Shown: positions 42,828-51,922 of the stretch, piece by piece
Numbering within the stretch: position 1 is the first letter of the stretch
Layout of the letters: the number at the start of each line of letters is the position of its first letter
Assembly: GCF_019744875.1 (NCBI RefSeq)
Contig: NZ_JAIETU010000005.1
Location: 806,001-870,000, forward strand
DNA from: Hyphomicrobium sp.
GTDB lineage: Bacteria; Pseudomonadota; Alphaproteobacteria; Rhizobiales; Hyphomicrobiaceae
Direction of reading: 5' to 3'
Length of the DNA: 64,000 nt
Made by a program: the position numbers and the translations under genes
Notes under the pieces: model-generated
Told to the model about the DNA's origin: nothing
The model's input: the letters and a program-made list of their open reading frames with translations, nothing else
Database searches by the model: none

Positions 42828-44063
42828 TTATCGCGTGACCGCGTAAGACATGCCGATCATCGCGGTGAGTGCGTCGGTCTCCACGAAGCCGAACGAGCTT
42901 TCGTAAGCGAGATACGAGAGGCGCGCGTTCAACGACATCGTCTTGTCGAGCGGCAGGTCGCCGGAGATCGCGAACTCCGTCTTGTCGTCGGATCGCCCGA
43001 GTGCGAGCAGGCCGAGGCCGTCATAGGTGCGCCACGAGCGGGAGGCCGCGAAGGTCAGCGTGCCCTGCGGCAGCGTCACCGTGATCCCGCCCAGCATGAC
43101 CCGTTCGTAGGCCGAGCTTGCGATCAGGAAGTCGGTCTCCTCGAAGCCGTATCGCGCGGCCCCGAACACCTTCCATTCGTCCGATAGCTTCGCCTCGCCT
43201 TCGATCTGGTAGCCGTGCTTCCAGGCTTCGTCGAACAGCGGTTCGCGGTAGAGGCGCAGAAACGGCGTATAGACGGCGCGGAAACTCGCGTGCTCGCCGG
43301 CATAGGCAAGACCGATCAGGGGGAACAGGCTCACGCTGTCGCGCGCGACCCCAAAATCATCGGTGGGTTCGAGGTAGGTTTTGACGTCGACGCCCGCGCC
43401 GGCCTCTACCGTGATCTGCTCGGTGAGCGTGCGGCGAAGGCCGGCCAGCACGCGCGACGCGATGCGGTCGCGGTCGTCCTGGTTCTGGAAGGGACCCGCG
43501 GGGCCGGGCAGATCGCGATACTGCAGGAGGGCCGCTTCGGCGCGGATGTAAGGCTTCGTGTCGCCCGCCGTCACGGCGTGCTCGAACACCAGGCTGGTTT
43601 CCGTGAGCCGTTCCTCCACGTCGCTGCCGCTCGATACGGTGAGCGCGAGGGACGATTGCGCGCCGCCCCAGTCGTGGATCAGCGCCGCGGCGGCGGTGCC
43701 GCTCAGCTCGTCGGCCTCGCTGAAGCTCATGTACCGGCTGTTGGCGAGATTGACGCTCACGTCCACGCGGCCCGCGGCCGTCTTGAAGATCTGCGCGTAG
43801 CCGATGGTGGTTTCCAGGATACCGCTGGGTTCGGCGAGCAGCGTCGGCCCGGCGTTGGTCGTGGCGCCCACGCTGGTGCCGAACACGAGCGCGACGGTGG
43901 CGCCGTCCTCGCTGATGCGGCCCTTGAGGGACGGCTTCGACGGCGGAAGGTTGCTGCCGCCGACGCGATCGGCGGCCGCGTGCGGCGTCCATCCGAACAC
44001 CACCGCGACGGCGGCCATGGTGCAGGGCGCGATCCGCCTGCTTCCGGCATGCGTCCGCCTCAT
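42828..44063 (-). CDS. Outer-membrane beta-barrel protein
   Basis: 411 aa. The ATG at 44063 follows AGGAG by seven bases. The N-terminus (APCTMAAVAVVFGWTPHAAA) is a signal peptide. The rest is made of alternating hydrophobic and polar strands separated by short turns, with C-terminal LTAMIGMSYAVTR, as in a transmembrane barrel; the middle (VLAGLRRTLTEQITVEAGAG, GGITVTLPQGTLTFAASRSW) resembles the outer-membrane proteins of the BBP2/autotransporter-like barrel type. Ligand unknown. The upstream 60 bases are A+T-rich and may hold its promoter. Confidence 0.75.
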   Translation of the reverse strand: MRRTHAGSRRIAPCTMAAVAVVFGWTPHAAADRVGGSNLPPSKPSLKGRISEDGATVALVFGTSVGATTNAGPTLLAEPSGILETTIGYAQIFKTAAGRVDVSVNLANSRYMSFSEADELSGTAAAALIHDWGGAQSSLALTVSSGSDVEERLTETSLVFEHAVTAGDTKPYIRAEAALLQYRDLPGPAGPFQNQDDRDRIASRVLAGLRRTLTEQITVEAGAGVDVKTYLEPTDDFGVARDSVSLFPLIGLAYAGEHASFRAVYTPFLRLYREPLFDEAWKHGYQIEGEAKLSDEWKVFGAARYGFEETDFLIASSAYERVMLGGITVTLPQGTLTFAASRSWRTYDGLGLLALGRSDDKTEFAISGDLPLDKTMSLNARLSYLAYESSFGFVETDALTAMIGMSYAVTR

Positions 44064-44319
44064 CGGCAAACTCCTATAACCTGCAAAGAACTACATGATT
44101 TTATCGAACTATTTCATAGTATTAGCATGCCTTCAGCGCGCCTAAGAGTTGGTAAAGGCGGCCGGCGGATCGGGGCATGCGGGCTGTTTTTTCGCGGCCC
44201 TGCGGAGGCCTCGCGGGCGCTTAAACCTTTGCGCTTTGGCGGTGCGCTCGGTATCACGGGGCCCGCGCCAGCGATCGCTGAGCGTCATCAATTTCAAAGC
44301 CTGAAAGCCGAGCCTCTCC

Positions 44320-45423
44320 ATGGCCCTCAGTCCCACGCCACGTCCGGGTGTTCTCGATATCGACGCTTACGTTCCGGGTGCCAGCCAGGTGCCGGGCGGT
44401 CTCAAGCCGATCAAGCTCTCCTCGAACGAGACGCCGCTGGGGCCGAGCCCGCAGGCGATGGACGCGTTTACGGCGGCGGGCGCCAAGGGGCTCGAACGCT
44501 ATCCGGACGGCGAGGCGGTCGCGTTGCGCGAGGCTATCGGCCGCCGGTTCGGGCTTGCGCCGGAGCGGATCGTTTGCGGGGCGGGGTCCGACGAACTCAT
44601 CAGCCTGATCGCGCACGCCTATCTCGGCCCCGGTGACGAAGGGCTGTTCACCGAGCACGGGTTTCTGCTCTATCGCATCGTCGTGCTGGCGGCGGGCGCG
44701 ACACCCGTCGTGGCGCCCGAAATCAACCTCAAGGCCGATGTTGATGCCCTTCTGGCCAAGGTGACGCCGCGCACGAAGGTCGTTTTCCTCGCCAACCCGA
44801 ACAACCCGACCGGTACCTATCTCGGCATCGACGAAGTGCGCCGGTTGCGCGCGGCTCTGCCGGGCAATGTTCTGCTCGTGCTCGACGCGGCCTACGCGGA
44901 ATACGTGCGCCGCAACGACTACGAAGCCGGGCTCGAACTCGTCGCCACCACCGACAACACGGTGATGACGCGCACGTTCTCGAAGATCTTCGGGCTTGCG
45001 GGCCTGCGCATCGGCTGGGCGTACTGCCCGCCCGCGGTCGCGAACGCACTCAACCGCATTCGTGGTCCGTTCAACCTTTCGTCGCCTGCCATCGCGGCGG
45101 GCGCGGCGGCCATGGCGGACTGGGCGCACATCGAAGCCGCCATGCGCCACAACGACGAGTGGCTGCCGTGGGTGACGGCCGAGATCGAGAAGCTCGGGCT
45201 CACAGTTACGCCGAGCGTGGCGAACTTCGTGCTCATCCATTTCCCGACCGAGCCCGGAAAGGATGCCGCGGCCTGCGACGCGTTCCTCAAGGAACGCGCG
45301 ATCATTCTGCGCCGCGTTGCGGGCTATGGCCTGCCGGGGGCGCTGCGGCTCACCATCGGATCCGAGGCTGACAACCGCAAGGTGATCGACGCGCTCGCCG
45401 CGTTCGTGGGGGCGCGCTCATGA
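44320..45423 (+). CDS. hisC: Histidinol-phosphate / aromatic aminotransferase
   Basis: Class I/II PLP aminotransferase, 367 aa. It has [49 protein letters not shown] and the PLP lysine in [18 protein letters not shown]. Assigned as histidinol-phosphate aminotransferase; because it is fused by a four-base overlap to the prephenate dehydrogenase gene, it probably also acts on phenylpyruvate or hydroxyphenylpyruvate, or on prephenate, in aromatic amino acid synthesis. The hisC-tyrA pair is conserved in Rhizobiales. Confidence 0.93.
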   Translation: MALSPTPRPGVLDIDAYVPGASQVPGGLKPIKLSSNETPLGPSPQAMDAFTAAGAKGLERYPDGEAVALREAIGRRFGLAPERIVCGAGSDELISLIAHAYLGPGDEGLFTEHGFLLYRIVVLAAGATPVVAPEINLKADVDALLAKVTPRTKVVFLANPNNPTGTYLGIDEVRRLRAALPGNVLLVLDAAYAEYVRRNDYEAGLELVATTDNTVMTRTFSKIFGLAGLRIGWAYCPPAVANALNRIRGPFNLSSPAIAAGAAAMADWAHIEAAMRHNDEWLPWVTAEIEKLGLTVTPSVANFVLIHFPTEPGKDAAACDAFLKERAIILRRVAGYGLPGALRLTIGSEADNRKVIDALAAFVGARS

Positions 45424-46376
45424 GCGGCAAGATGTTCGACAGGATTGCGCTGATCGGCATCGGCCTGATCGGCTCGTCCATCAGCCATGCCGCGCGGCGC
45501 GCGGGCCTTGCGGGCAGCATCGTCGGTTCGGCGCGTACGCCCGCGACCGTCGAGACGGCCATGCGCCTCGGCATCATCGAGCAGGGTTTCGTGTCAGCGG
45601 CCGAAGCGGTGGAAGGGGCGGATCTCGTCATCCTCTGCACGCCGGTGGGTCTCTGCGGGCCGATCGCCAAAGAGATCTCCCGCAGCCTCAAGCCCGGCGC
45701 GATCCTGACCGATGTCGGCTCGGTCAAGGCGTCGATCGTGCGAGATGTGTCTCCGCATGTCCCCAAGGGCGTGCATTTCGTGGCCGGTCATCCGATCGCG
45801 GGGACCGAGCAGTCGGGCCCCGAAGCGGGGTTCGCCGAGCTGTTCGATGGCCGCTGGTGCATCCTGACGCCCGAGCCCGACACGGACGGCAAGGCTGTCG
45901 AGAAGCTGCGGAGCTTCTGGGAGGCGCTGGGCTCCAAGGTCGACGTGATGACGCCCGAACACCACGATCTGGTGCTCGCCATCACCAGCCACGTTCCGCA
46001 TTTGATCGCCTACAACATCGTCAACACCGCCGCGCATCTCGAGAAGGTGACGGACAGCGAAGTCATCAAGTTCTCGGCCGGTGGGTTCCGCGATTTCACG
46101 CGCATCGCCGCCTCCGATCCGACGATGTGGCGCGACGTGTTCCTGAATAACAAGGACGCCGTGCTCGACATGCTCGGCCGATTCTCCGAAGACCTGTCGA
46201 CGCTGCAGCGCGCGATCCGGTTCGGCGACGGCGACACGCTGCACAAGCTGTTCACCGACGCGCGCGCCATCCGCCGTGAGGTCATCCAGGCGGGGCAGGA
46301 TACGTCGAGCGCCGATTTCGGGCGCGGCGCGGTGCGCGGGATTGCGGAGCCGGAGCGAAAGAAGCCCGGCGCCTGA
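45420..46376 (+). CDS. tyrA: Prephenate/arogenate dehydrogenase
   Basis: NAD(P)-dependent enzyme of tyrosine synthesis, 318 aa (TyrA/TyrC type without chorismate mutase or ACT domain). The Rossmann loop is [18 protein letters not shown]; conserved active-site regions are [28 protein letters not shown] with the catalytic His, and [15 protein letters not shown]. It overlaps hisC by ATGA. Whether prephenate or arogenate is the substrate cannot be told from sequence. Confidence 0.94.
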   Translation: MSGKMFDRIALIGIGLIGSSISHAARRAGLAGSIVGSARTPATVETAMRLGIIEQGFVSAAEAVEGADLVILCTPVGLCGPIAKEISRSLKPGAILTDVGSVKASIVRDVSPHVPKGVHFVAGHPIAGTEQSGPEAGFAELFDGRWCILTPEPDTDGKAVEKLRSFWEALGSKVDVMTPEHHDLVLAITSHVPHLIAYNIVNTAAHLEKVTDSEVIKFSAGGFRDFTRIAASDPTMWRDVFLNNKDAVLDMLGRFSEDLSTLQRAIRFGDGDTLHKLFTDARAIRREVIQAGQDTSSADFGRGAVRGIAEPERKKPGA

Positions 46377-46394
46377 GCGAGAAGGAGCGGCAGG

Positions 46395-47120
46395 ATGACC
46401 CTGAGGCCGGCCGAAACCTGGGTGTTCGGTTATGGGTCTCTGATGTGGAACCCCGGCTTTGCCTATGCCGAGGCCCGCCCTGCGACGCTGCGCGGCTTTC
46501 ATCGCGCGTTCTGCATCTACTCGGTTCATTATCGCGGCACGGCGCGCCAGCCTGGGCTGGTGCTCGGGCTCGACCGCGGGGGTGTGTGCCACGGCCTTGC
46601 CTTCCGGCTCGCGCCCGAGATGCATGCCGAGACGCTGGCCTATCTGCGGCGGCGCGAATTGATCTACGGGGTCTACCGGGAGGCGTTTGTGCCGGTAGAG
46701 CTTGCGCGCGATCATCCTGGCGCTCCGCTGCGAAGCGTGTTCGCGCTCGCCTACATCGCGGAACGCGCCCATCCGGCCTATGCCGGCGCGCTGGCGTTGG
46801 CGCGCGAGGCGACGCTGATCCGCCGCTCGGCAGGGCGCAGTGGGACCAATCTCGACTATCTCCTGAGCACGCGCCGGCATTTGCAAAGTCTCGGCATCCA
46901 GGACGCGCGGATGGACCGCCTCGTGGCGTTGACGGGTGCGCTGGCGGGACGCGCGGCTGCGCAGGGGGGGGCGGCCCGCAGCACCGTGGGGCAGACGCGG
47001 GCGTGGGCCGCGCGGCCGACCCGCGTGCCCCTGACCGTGCAGGACAATCGCTTCGGGTACCGCGCCAAGTGCGTGCACGCGCAAGCGCGGGCGAGACAGA
47101 GACCAACGAACGAGGAGTGA
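46395..47120 (+). CDS. Gamma-glutamylcyclotransferase (ChaC-like)
   Basis: 241 aa. The N-terminal signature FGYGSLMWNPGFAYAE and RFHRAFCIYS-type segment (GFHRAFCIYSVHYRG) define the ChaC/GGCT fold, and the following VLGLDRGGVCHGLAFRLAPE and LDYLLSTRRHLQSLG agree. These enzymes release 5-oxoproline from gamma-glutamyl peptides or glutathione. It lies 18 bases after tyrA and its end overlaps the crcB ribosome site, so it is in the hisC operon; no metabolic link is obvious. Confidence 0.9.
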   Translation: MTLRPAETWVFGYGSLMWNPGFAYAEARPATLRGFHRAFCIYSVHYRGTARQPGLVLGLDRGGVCHGLAFRLAPEMHAETLAYLRRRELIYGVYREAFVPVELARDHPGAPLRSVFALAYIAERAHPAYAGALALAREATLIRRSAGRSGTNLDYLLSTRRHLQSLGIQDARMDRLVALTGALAGRAAAQGGAARSTVGQTRAWAARPTRVPLTVQDNRFGYRAKCVHAQARARQRPTNEE

Positions 47121-47124
47121 CGCC

Positions 47125-47505
47125 ATGAACGCGGTTGTTACGGTTTTTATCGGTGCGGGCATCGGCGGCGTGCTGCGTCACTGGCTCAACGCGGCGGTCA
47201 CGGCGTGGCTTGGCGCGGCGTTTCCGTACGGCATCCTCACCATCAACGTTCTCGGCTCGACGGTGATGGGGCTGGTGGCGGCGTGGTTCATCTCGTCGGG
47301 CGATGCGGATCCGTCGATGCGTCTGTTCCTGGCGACCGGCATCCTCGGCGGGTTCACGACCTTTTCGGCGTTCTCGCTGGATACGGTGGCGCTGATCGAG
47401 CGCGGCGAAGTCGGAGCGGCCGCAATCTACGTGGTGGCCAGCGTCGGGCTGTCGGTGCTCGGCCTGGCTGCCGGAATGTGGGCGATGCGCGCGTGGCTCG
47501 CTTAG
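47125..47505 (+). CDS. crcB: Fluoride-specific channel CrcB
   Basis: 126 aa membrane protein with four hydrophobic helices. The family signature positions are GIGGVLRHWLN, TINVLGSTVMGL with the central Asn, and GGFTTFSAFSLDTV (the Phe-box and TTFS segment that line the fluoride path). Two such subunits form an antiparallel dimeric channel that exports fluoride. The ribosome site GAGGAG overlaps the stop of the preceding gene. I see no fluoride riboswitch, as expected for an internal operon gene. Confidence 0.95.
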   Translation: MNAVVTVFIGAGIGGVLRHWLNAAVTAWLGAAFPYGILTINVLGSTVMGLVAAWFISSGDADPSMRLFLATGILGGFTTFSAFSLDTVALIERGEVGAAAIYVVASVGLSVLGLAAGMWAMRAWLA

Positions 47506-47531
47506 GGCTGCACCGGGGACCAGAGAGGACC

Positions 47532-47569
47532 AAAAAAAAATCGCGCCGGCTCGGGGGGGAGCGGCGCGA
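47532..47569 (-). terminator. Rho-independent terminator (- strand)
   Basis: TCGCGCCGGCTC (47541-47552) pairs with GAGCGGCGCGA (47559-47569) with one bulged G, and on the - strand runs straight into a nine-T tract. It serves the gene ending at 47616 and also lies 27 bases after crcB. Confidence 0.9.
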
Positions 47570-47615
47570 CGTGTGTGTCGTGGTCGGGACGCCAGCGGCG
47601 TCCGGCTGGGTCGCG

Positions 47616-48050
47616 TTAGTGGCGCGTGGCCGTGATGCGGTCGTCCGACACGCCGTCGATCTTGCCCGCGCGCAGATCGAGCTCGATCATGCGGCGCTGC
47701 TGGGCAGACGTGCCGAGAAGATGAACATGGACCTCGTTGGCGCCGAGGCGCGCGGCGCGCTGGCGGATCTGGGCGAGGTTGAGCGAGCCTGCGGCATGCG
47801 TGGCGTGGCCGATGGCGAGCACCGTGCGGCGGCCGGACTTCTCGCGGTGGACGAGAAGGAAGTTCGCCGCGGGAAACTCGGGGCAGTCGATCAGGTCGTA
47901 GACGGTGTGCACGTAGCGCTGTCCGGATGCGCCGCTCCAGAAGTGGAAGCGATCGGTCAGCTCCGAGGTGGTATCCAGGACTGCGAGCTCGGGGTTCAGG
48001 GCCGAGCGGCGGGCTCTATAGTCTGCGAGTTGAATGACACGCGCTCCCAT
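47616..48050 (-). CDS. Conserved hypothetical protein
   Basis: 144 aa soluble protein without signal or membrane segment. It opens MGARVIQLADYRARRSAL, has a mixed alpha/beta middle (RYVHTVYDLIDCPEFPAANF, GRRTVLAIGHATHAAGSLN) and ends with LGANEVHVHLLGTSAQQR. I recall similar sequences in other Hyphomicrobiales but no function. ATG at 48050 is preceded by a TTG two codons earlier. It has its own terminator and a 317-base upstream region, so it is monocistronic. Confidence 0.7.
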   Translation of the reverse strand: MGARVIQLADYRARRSALNPELAVLDTTSELTDRFHFWSGASGQRYVHTVYDLIDCPEFPAANFLLVHREKSGRRTVLAIGHATHAAGSLNLAQIRQRAARLGANEVHVHLLGTSAQQRRMIELDLRAGKIDGVSDDRITATRH

Positions 48051-48367
48051 GACCAAAATCCTTTGCCGTTTACGCGGCGCTCGACGCTACATACGAACCA
48101 CTGAACTCCACCCAGAGTGCTGAGAGTTTTCAGCCGAAATGTGGCTCCATCTCAGTCATTTCTGGGCATTTGCGACTGACCCGACCTTAGCAATGGCAAG
48201 CCAAGACCGGCTGTTCCCTGGGGAACGTGTGCGGAAAGTCATGGCCTTAACCATCGGCATCTTTGCTCACCTGCCCCACGAGCCTCAGGCGGATTTCCGG
48301 CGCTTGCCCCGGAAATGTCATGATCTCGCGCCGGATTTCCTGGGCCCGCTCCAGCAGGCCGCGCCGG
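48051..48367 (-). other. 317-base region between nrdJ and the hypothetical gene
   Basis: No full gene. Immediately after the nrdJ stop, in the frame one base out, codons continue to 48247 and translate to a protein-like string (LERAQEIRREIMTFPGQAPE, then IRLRLVGQVSKDADG). An ATG at 48321 would give a 24-residue peptide with a poor ribosome site. The rest presumably holds the promoter of the gene at 47616-48050. Confidence 0.4.
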
Positions 48368-50764
48368 CTAGTCGCAGCGTGAGAAGCCGCAGGCGCGGCA
48401 TGTCCAACAGCCGCTTTCCTTGACGAAAGATTGCGCCGCGCAGCGCGGACAGCTACGGCCGCCGTGGACGCCGGGGCCGCTTGCACCACCGGACACACCC
48501 GGCGCGCCGCCGTCGCCGAAGGAGGCGATCGGGACCGCAGCCGGAGCCTCCTGCGCGTCATCCGGCGTCATGAAGCCGATGCGGCGCATGTGGGTTTCGA
48601 TCACCTCGCCGATGGCGGCGAGCAGGCTCGGGACATACTTTCCGCCGATCCAGCGGCCGCCCTGGGGATCGAAGACCGCTTTCAGCTCATGGGCGACGAA
48701 CGACACATCGCCGCCGCGGCGGAAGACGGCGCTGATCATGCGCGTGAGCGCGACGGTCCAGGCGTAGTGTTCGAGGTTGCGCGTGTTGATGAAGATTTCA
48801 AACGGGCGCCTGCGACCGCCGACGTCCATATCGTTGAGCGTGACGTAAATGGCGTGGTCGCTCTCGGGCCATTTGATCTTGTAGGTGTAGCCCGCGAGGA
48901 CGGGATCGCGCTCCAGAGGCTGCGTCATGTAGACGATGTCGCCGTGGCGTGCGGCGGGTGCGGGCATCACCGGCATGGCGTGTGGTGCCGCCATCTCCGC
49001 GTTGCGCGCGTCGTCCGTTTCGACCTGCTCGATGACGGGCGCTGCGATCGGGGCAAGGATTGCGCCCGTGACGTCATTCGGCCGGTAGGCAGTGCAGCCC
49101 TTGAGGCCGAGGTCGAAGGCTTCGAGATAGATCGTCTCGAAGGCCTCGAACGAAATATCGGCCGGGCAATTGATCGTCTTCGAGATCGAACTGTCGACAT
49201 GGCGCTGGAGCGCCGCCTGCATGACGAGGTGCTCGTGCGGGGTGAGGTCGGCGGCGGATACGAACTCGCGACCGAGCGGGGCGTCCGCGCCGCGGGCGCG
49301 GCGGAAGCGTGCATGGGCCAAGTCCTCGACTTCCTCGACGTGCGGCGCACCATCCTTGCCGAGGACGCGGCGCGTGTAGCGAAAGTCGAACACCGGCTCG
49401 ACGCCCGACGACACGTTGCCCGAAAAGAGCGAGATGGTGCCAGTCGGTGCGATCGAGGTCAGGCAGCCGTTGCGGATGCCATGGCGGGCGATCGCGGCGC
49501 GCACGTCATCCGGCAGGCGCGCGACATTGGGCGAGCCGAGGAAGCGCTTCTTGTCATAGAGCGGAAACGCGCCCTTCTCGGCGGCCAGCTCGGCGCTGGC
49601 GAGATAGGCCGCGCGCTCGATGATCGCCATCCAGGATTGCGCCAGCGCTTGTGCCTCCGGGCTGCCGTAGCGCACGCTGTGGGCGATCAGCGCATCCGCG
49701 AGCCCCGTCACGCCGAGGCCGATGCGGCGCTTGGATTTGGCTTCATGACGCTGCTCGGGCAGCGGATAGCCCGAGATGCCGATGATGTTGTCGAGAAAGC
49801 GGACGGCTGTCGCCACGCGCTGCTCGAGCGCGGCGGTGGAGATGGCTGCTGCGGCGCTGAACGGCTGCGTGACAAGCTCGGCAAGATTGATCGAGCCCAG
49901 CAGGCACGCGCCATAGGGCGGCAACGGCTGCTCGCCGCACGGGTTCGTGGCGCGGATCTCCTCGCAGTAGGCGAGATTGTTGCGGGCGTTGACGCGGTCG
50001 ATGAAAATCACGCCGGGCTCGGCATAATCATAGGCGGCGCGCATCAGGCGGCGCCAGAGATCGCGGGCGCGCACGGTGCGGACGACCGCGCCGTCGAAGA
50101 CGAGATCCCACGGCCCGTCGGCGCGCACGGCGGCGATGAACGCATCGGTGACGAGCACCGAGAGATTGAAATTGCGCAGGCGCGCCGGGTCCGACTTGGC
50201 GTCGATGAAGGCTTCGATGTCGGGATGGTCGCAGGCGAGCGTGCCCATCATCGCGCCGCGTCGCTGACCGGCCGACATGATGGTGCGGCACATCGAATCC
50301 CAGACGTCCATGAAGCTGACAGGGCCGGACGCGTCCGCCCCGATGCTTTTCACGAGCGCGCCGCGCGGGCGTAGCGTCGAGAAATCATGGCCGATGCCGC
50401 CGCCCTGCTGCATCGTGAGGGCGGCTTCCTTGACGTTCTCGAAGATGGCGCCGAGGTCGTCCTCGATGCGGCCCATGACGAAGCAGTTGAAGAGGGTCAC
50501 GGCGCGGCCGGTGCCGGCGCCCGCGAGGATGCGGCCGGCGGGCAGAAAGCCGAAGTCAGACAGGCTGTCGTAGAATGTCTCATTCCACTTGGCGCGGGCG
50601 CGCTTGCCCTTTTCGGCAGATGCCGCAGCCTTCGCGACACGCCGAAAGGTATCGGCCAGCGTTTTGTCGCCGGCATTTTCGCCTGAGGCGTCGCCCTCGA
50701 AGCGGTATTTCAGCCGCCAGATTTCTTCCGAAATCGGGGCCAGGAATTCGGGAGTGTCGTTCAT
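48368..50764 (-). CDS. nrdJ: Adenosylcobalamin-dependent (class II) ribonucleotide reductase
   Basis: Reduces ribonucleotides to deoxyribonucleotides with an adenosylcobalamin radical and no oxygen requirement. The 798 aa protein has LFNCFVMGRIEDDL, QQGGGIGHDFSTLRPRG, the catalytic NPCGEQPLPPYGACLLGSIN (Cys and Glu) and PTGTISLFSGNVSSGVEP. A TSCPD-type domain follows, and the C-terminal cysteine tail (CPRCAAQSF, GCWTCRACGFSRC) re-reduces the active site. The ATG at 50764 follows GAGGTGAGG. A LexA-type box lies 60-75 bases upstream. The cofactor can be made by the adenosyltransferase at 29907. Confidence 0.95.
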   Translation of the reverse strand: MNDTPEFLAPISEEIWRLKYRFEGDASGENAGDKTLADTFRRVAKAAASAEKGKRARAKWNETFYDSLSDFGFLPAGRILAGAGTGRAVTLFNCFVMGRIEDDLGAIFENVKEAALTMQQGGGIGHDFSTLRPRGALVKSIGADASGPVSFMDVWDSMCRTIMSAGQRRGAMMGTLACDHPDIEAFIDAKSDPARLRNFNLSVLVTDAFIAAVRADGPWDLVFDGAVVRTVRARDLWRRLMRAAYDYAEPGVIFIDRVNARNNLAYCEEIRATNPCGEQPLPPYGACLLGSINLAELVTQPFSAAAAISTAALEQRVATAVRFLDNIIGISGYPLPEQRHEAKSKRRIGLGVTGLADALIAHSVRYGSPEAQALAQSWMAIIERAAYLASAELAAEKGAFPLYDKKRFLGSPNVARLPDDVRAAIARHGIRNGCLTSIAPTGTISLFSGNVSSGVEPVFDFRYTRRVLGKDGAPHVEEVEDLAHARFRRARGADAPLGREFVSAADLTPHEHLVMQAALQRHVDSSISKTINCPADISFEAFETIYLEAFDLGLKGCTAYRPNDVTGAILAPIAAPVIEQVETDDARNAEMAAPHAMPVMPAPAARHGDIVYMTQPLERDPVLAGYTYKIKWPESDHAIYVTLNDMDVGGRRRPFEIFINTRNLEHYAWTVALTRMISAVFRRGGDVSFVAHELKAVFDPQGGRWIGGKYVPSLLAAIGEVIETHMRRIGFMTPDDAQEAPAAVPIASFGDGGAPGVSGGASGPGVHGGRSCPRCAAQSFVKESGCWTCRACGFSRCD

Positions 50765-50822
50765 CCGCGCCTCACCTCTACCCAGCAAATATAGGGTCGA
50801 GGCGGCGTTGCGTCAATCAAAT

Positions 50823-50847
50823 GTTCTTTTTATGTTCTTATTTGTTC
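50823..50847 (+). promoter_or_regulatory. LexA-type operator (GTTC direct repeats)
   Basis: GTTC-N7-GTTC at 50823-50837 matches the LexA box known from alphaproteobacteria. A third GTTC follows at 50844-50847 with a 6-base spacer. It lies in the divergent region between nrdJ (start 50764, - strand) and the DUF1905 pseudogene (start 50890), about 55-60 bases from each start, in a good position to control either promoter. SOS control is inferred from the motif; lexA itself is not in the window. Confidence 0.65.
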
Positions 50848-50889
50848 TTTTCCGTGCCACCTTAGCGCGTATGAGGAAGGAGAGATGAC

Positions 50890-51187
50890 GTGCTGACCCT
50901 GAGTTTCGAGGCCAAAATCATCCATTGGAAAGGTCCGCCTCCCTTCTTTTTCGCGCCGGTGCCCGCGCCGCAGAGCGCGGAGATCCGGGGCATAGCCAAG
51001 TTCGCCACCTATGGTTGGCGTGATCCCCGTGGAGGCTGAGATCGGCGGCATTCGGTTCCGAACGTCGCTGTTTCCGAAAGACGATGCGTACCTGCTGCCG
51101 GTGAAAGTCGACGTCCGACGCCGCGCCGGGATCACAGAGGGCGATACGGTTTCAGTGTCGATGACGGTGCGGCCGGGTGGGACATGA
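50890..51187 (+). pseudogene. DUF1905 gene interrupted by a frameshift
   Basis: The first frame (GTG at 50890, AAGGAGAG before it) reads LTLSFEAKIIHWKGPPPFFF and on to AKFATYGW at 51018, then hits TGA at 51037. From 51020 the neighbouring frame continues the same domain: GVIPVEAEIGGIRFRTSLFP, KDDAYLLPVKVDVRR and GDTVSVSM, to the TGA at 51187. Joined, the two parts give a normal DUF1905 protein of about 99 aa. Restoring two G residues after 51018 (TGG-GGC-GTG) would mend it. Either a recent mutation in a short G run or a sequencing error. Function of DUF1905 unknown. Confidence 0.8.
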
Positions 51188-51205
51188 GCTCGCCGGAGTC
51201 TCGGC

Positions 51206-51922
51206 TCATCTTCGGCCTTCAGCGACCAGCCGGTTCGCGGCTTCTTCAAGCCGGGCTTCGAGGATTTTGCGGAACTCTTTGCGCGGCAGGCCGGGCGGGA
51301 TCGGGTCGAGGAATTCGACGACGATGGTGCCGGGGTAGCGCATCAGCGTGCGTCGCGGCCAGAAGAGGCCGGAGTTGAGCGCCAGCGGCACGCAGGGAAG
51401 CTCCAGCGCCTCATAGAGCGCGACGTAGCCGGGCTTGTAGTCGGGGGGCGCGCCGGGGGCCTGGCGCGTGCCTTCCGGGAAGATCACGATCTCGCGGCCA
51501 TCTTGCGCCCGAGACTGCGCGTCGGTCGTCATCTGCTTCAGGGCCTTCGCGGCCTTGTCGCGCTTGACGAGGATGTGCTCGAACTTGACGCAGAACCAGC
51601 CGTAGAACGGGATCCACTTCAGCTCGTCCTTGAGGACGATCGCCGGATCGCGGAACAACGGGATGAGCCCGAACGTGTCCCACGCGCTCTGATGCTTCGA
51701 GACGACGAGGCAGGCGCCTGCGGGAAGCTTTTCGTGGCCGCGCACTTCGAGTTTGGTGCCCGCGATGGTGCGCAACAGCCAGACACAGATGATGCCGTGC
51801 AGCTTGAGGCCGGCCATGGCCCAGCTTCGCGGCGCGATCAGCAGCCACGAGCCGAACACGAGCATCAGCGCCGTCGTAACGTAGAAGGCGAGGGCGAACA
51901 GCAGAGAGCGGAGGAGAAGCAT
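51206..51922 (-). CDS. plsC: 1-acyl-sn-glycerol-3-phosphate acyltransferase
   Basis: Membrane-bound acyltransferase of 238 aa making phosphatidic acid from lysophosphatidate. An N-terminal hydrophobic segment (LLFALAFYVTTALMLVFGSW) precedes the HX4D motif in VSKHQSAWDTF, the FPEGTRQAPG motif and VPLALNSGLFWPRR. Downstream of, and on the same strand as, the YdcF-like gene, about 180 bases away. It is convergent with the DUF1905 pseudogene. Confidence 0.93.
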   Translation of the reverse strand: MLLLRSLLFALAFYVTTALMLVFGSWLLIAPRSWAMAGLKLHGIICVWLLRTIAGTKLEVRGHEKLPAGACLVVSKHQSAWDTFGLIPLFRDPAIVLKDELKWIPFYGWFCVKFEHILVKRDKAAKALKQMTTDAQSRAQDGREIVIFPEGTRQAPGAPPDYKPGYVALYEALELPCVPLALNSGLFWPRRTLMRYPGTIVVEFLDPIPPGLPRKEFRKILEARLEEAANRLVAEGRR

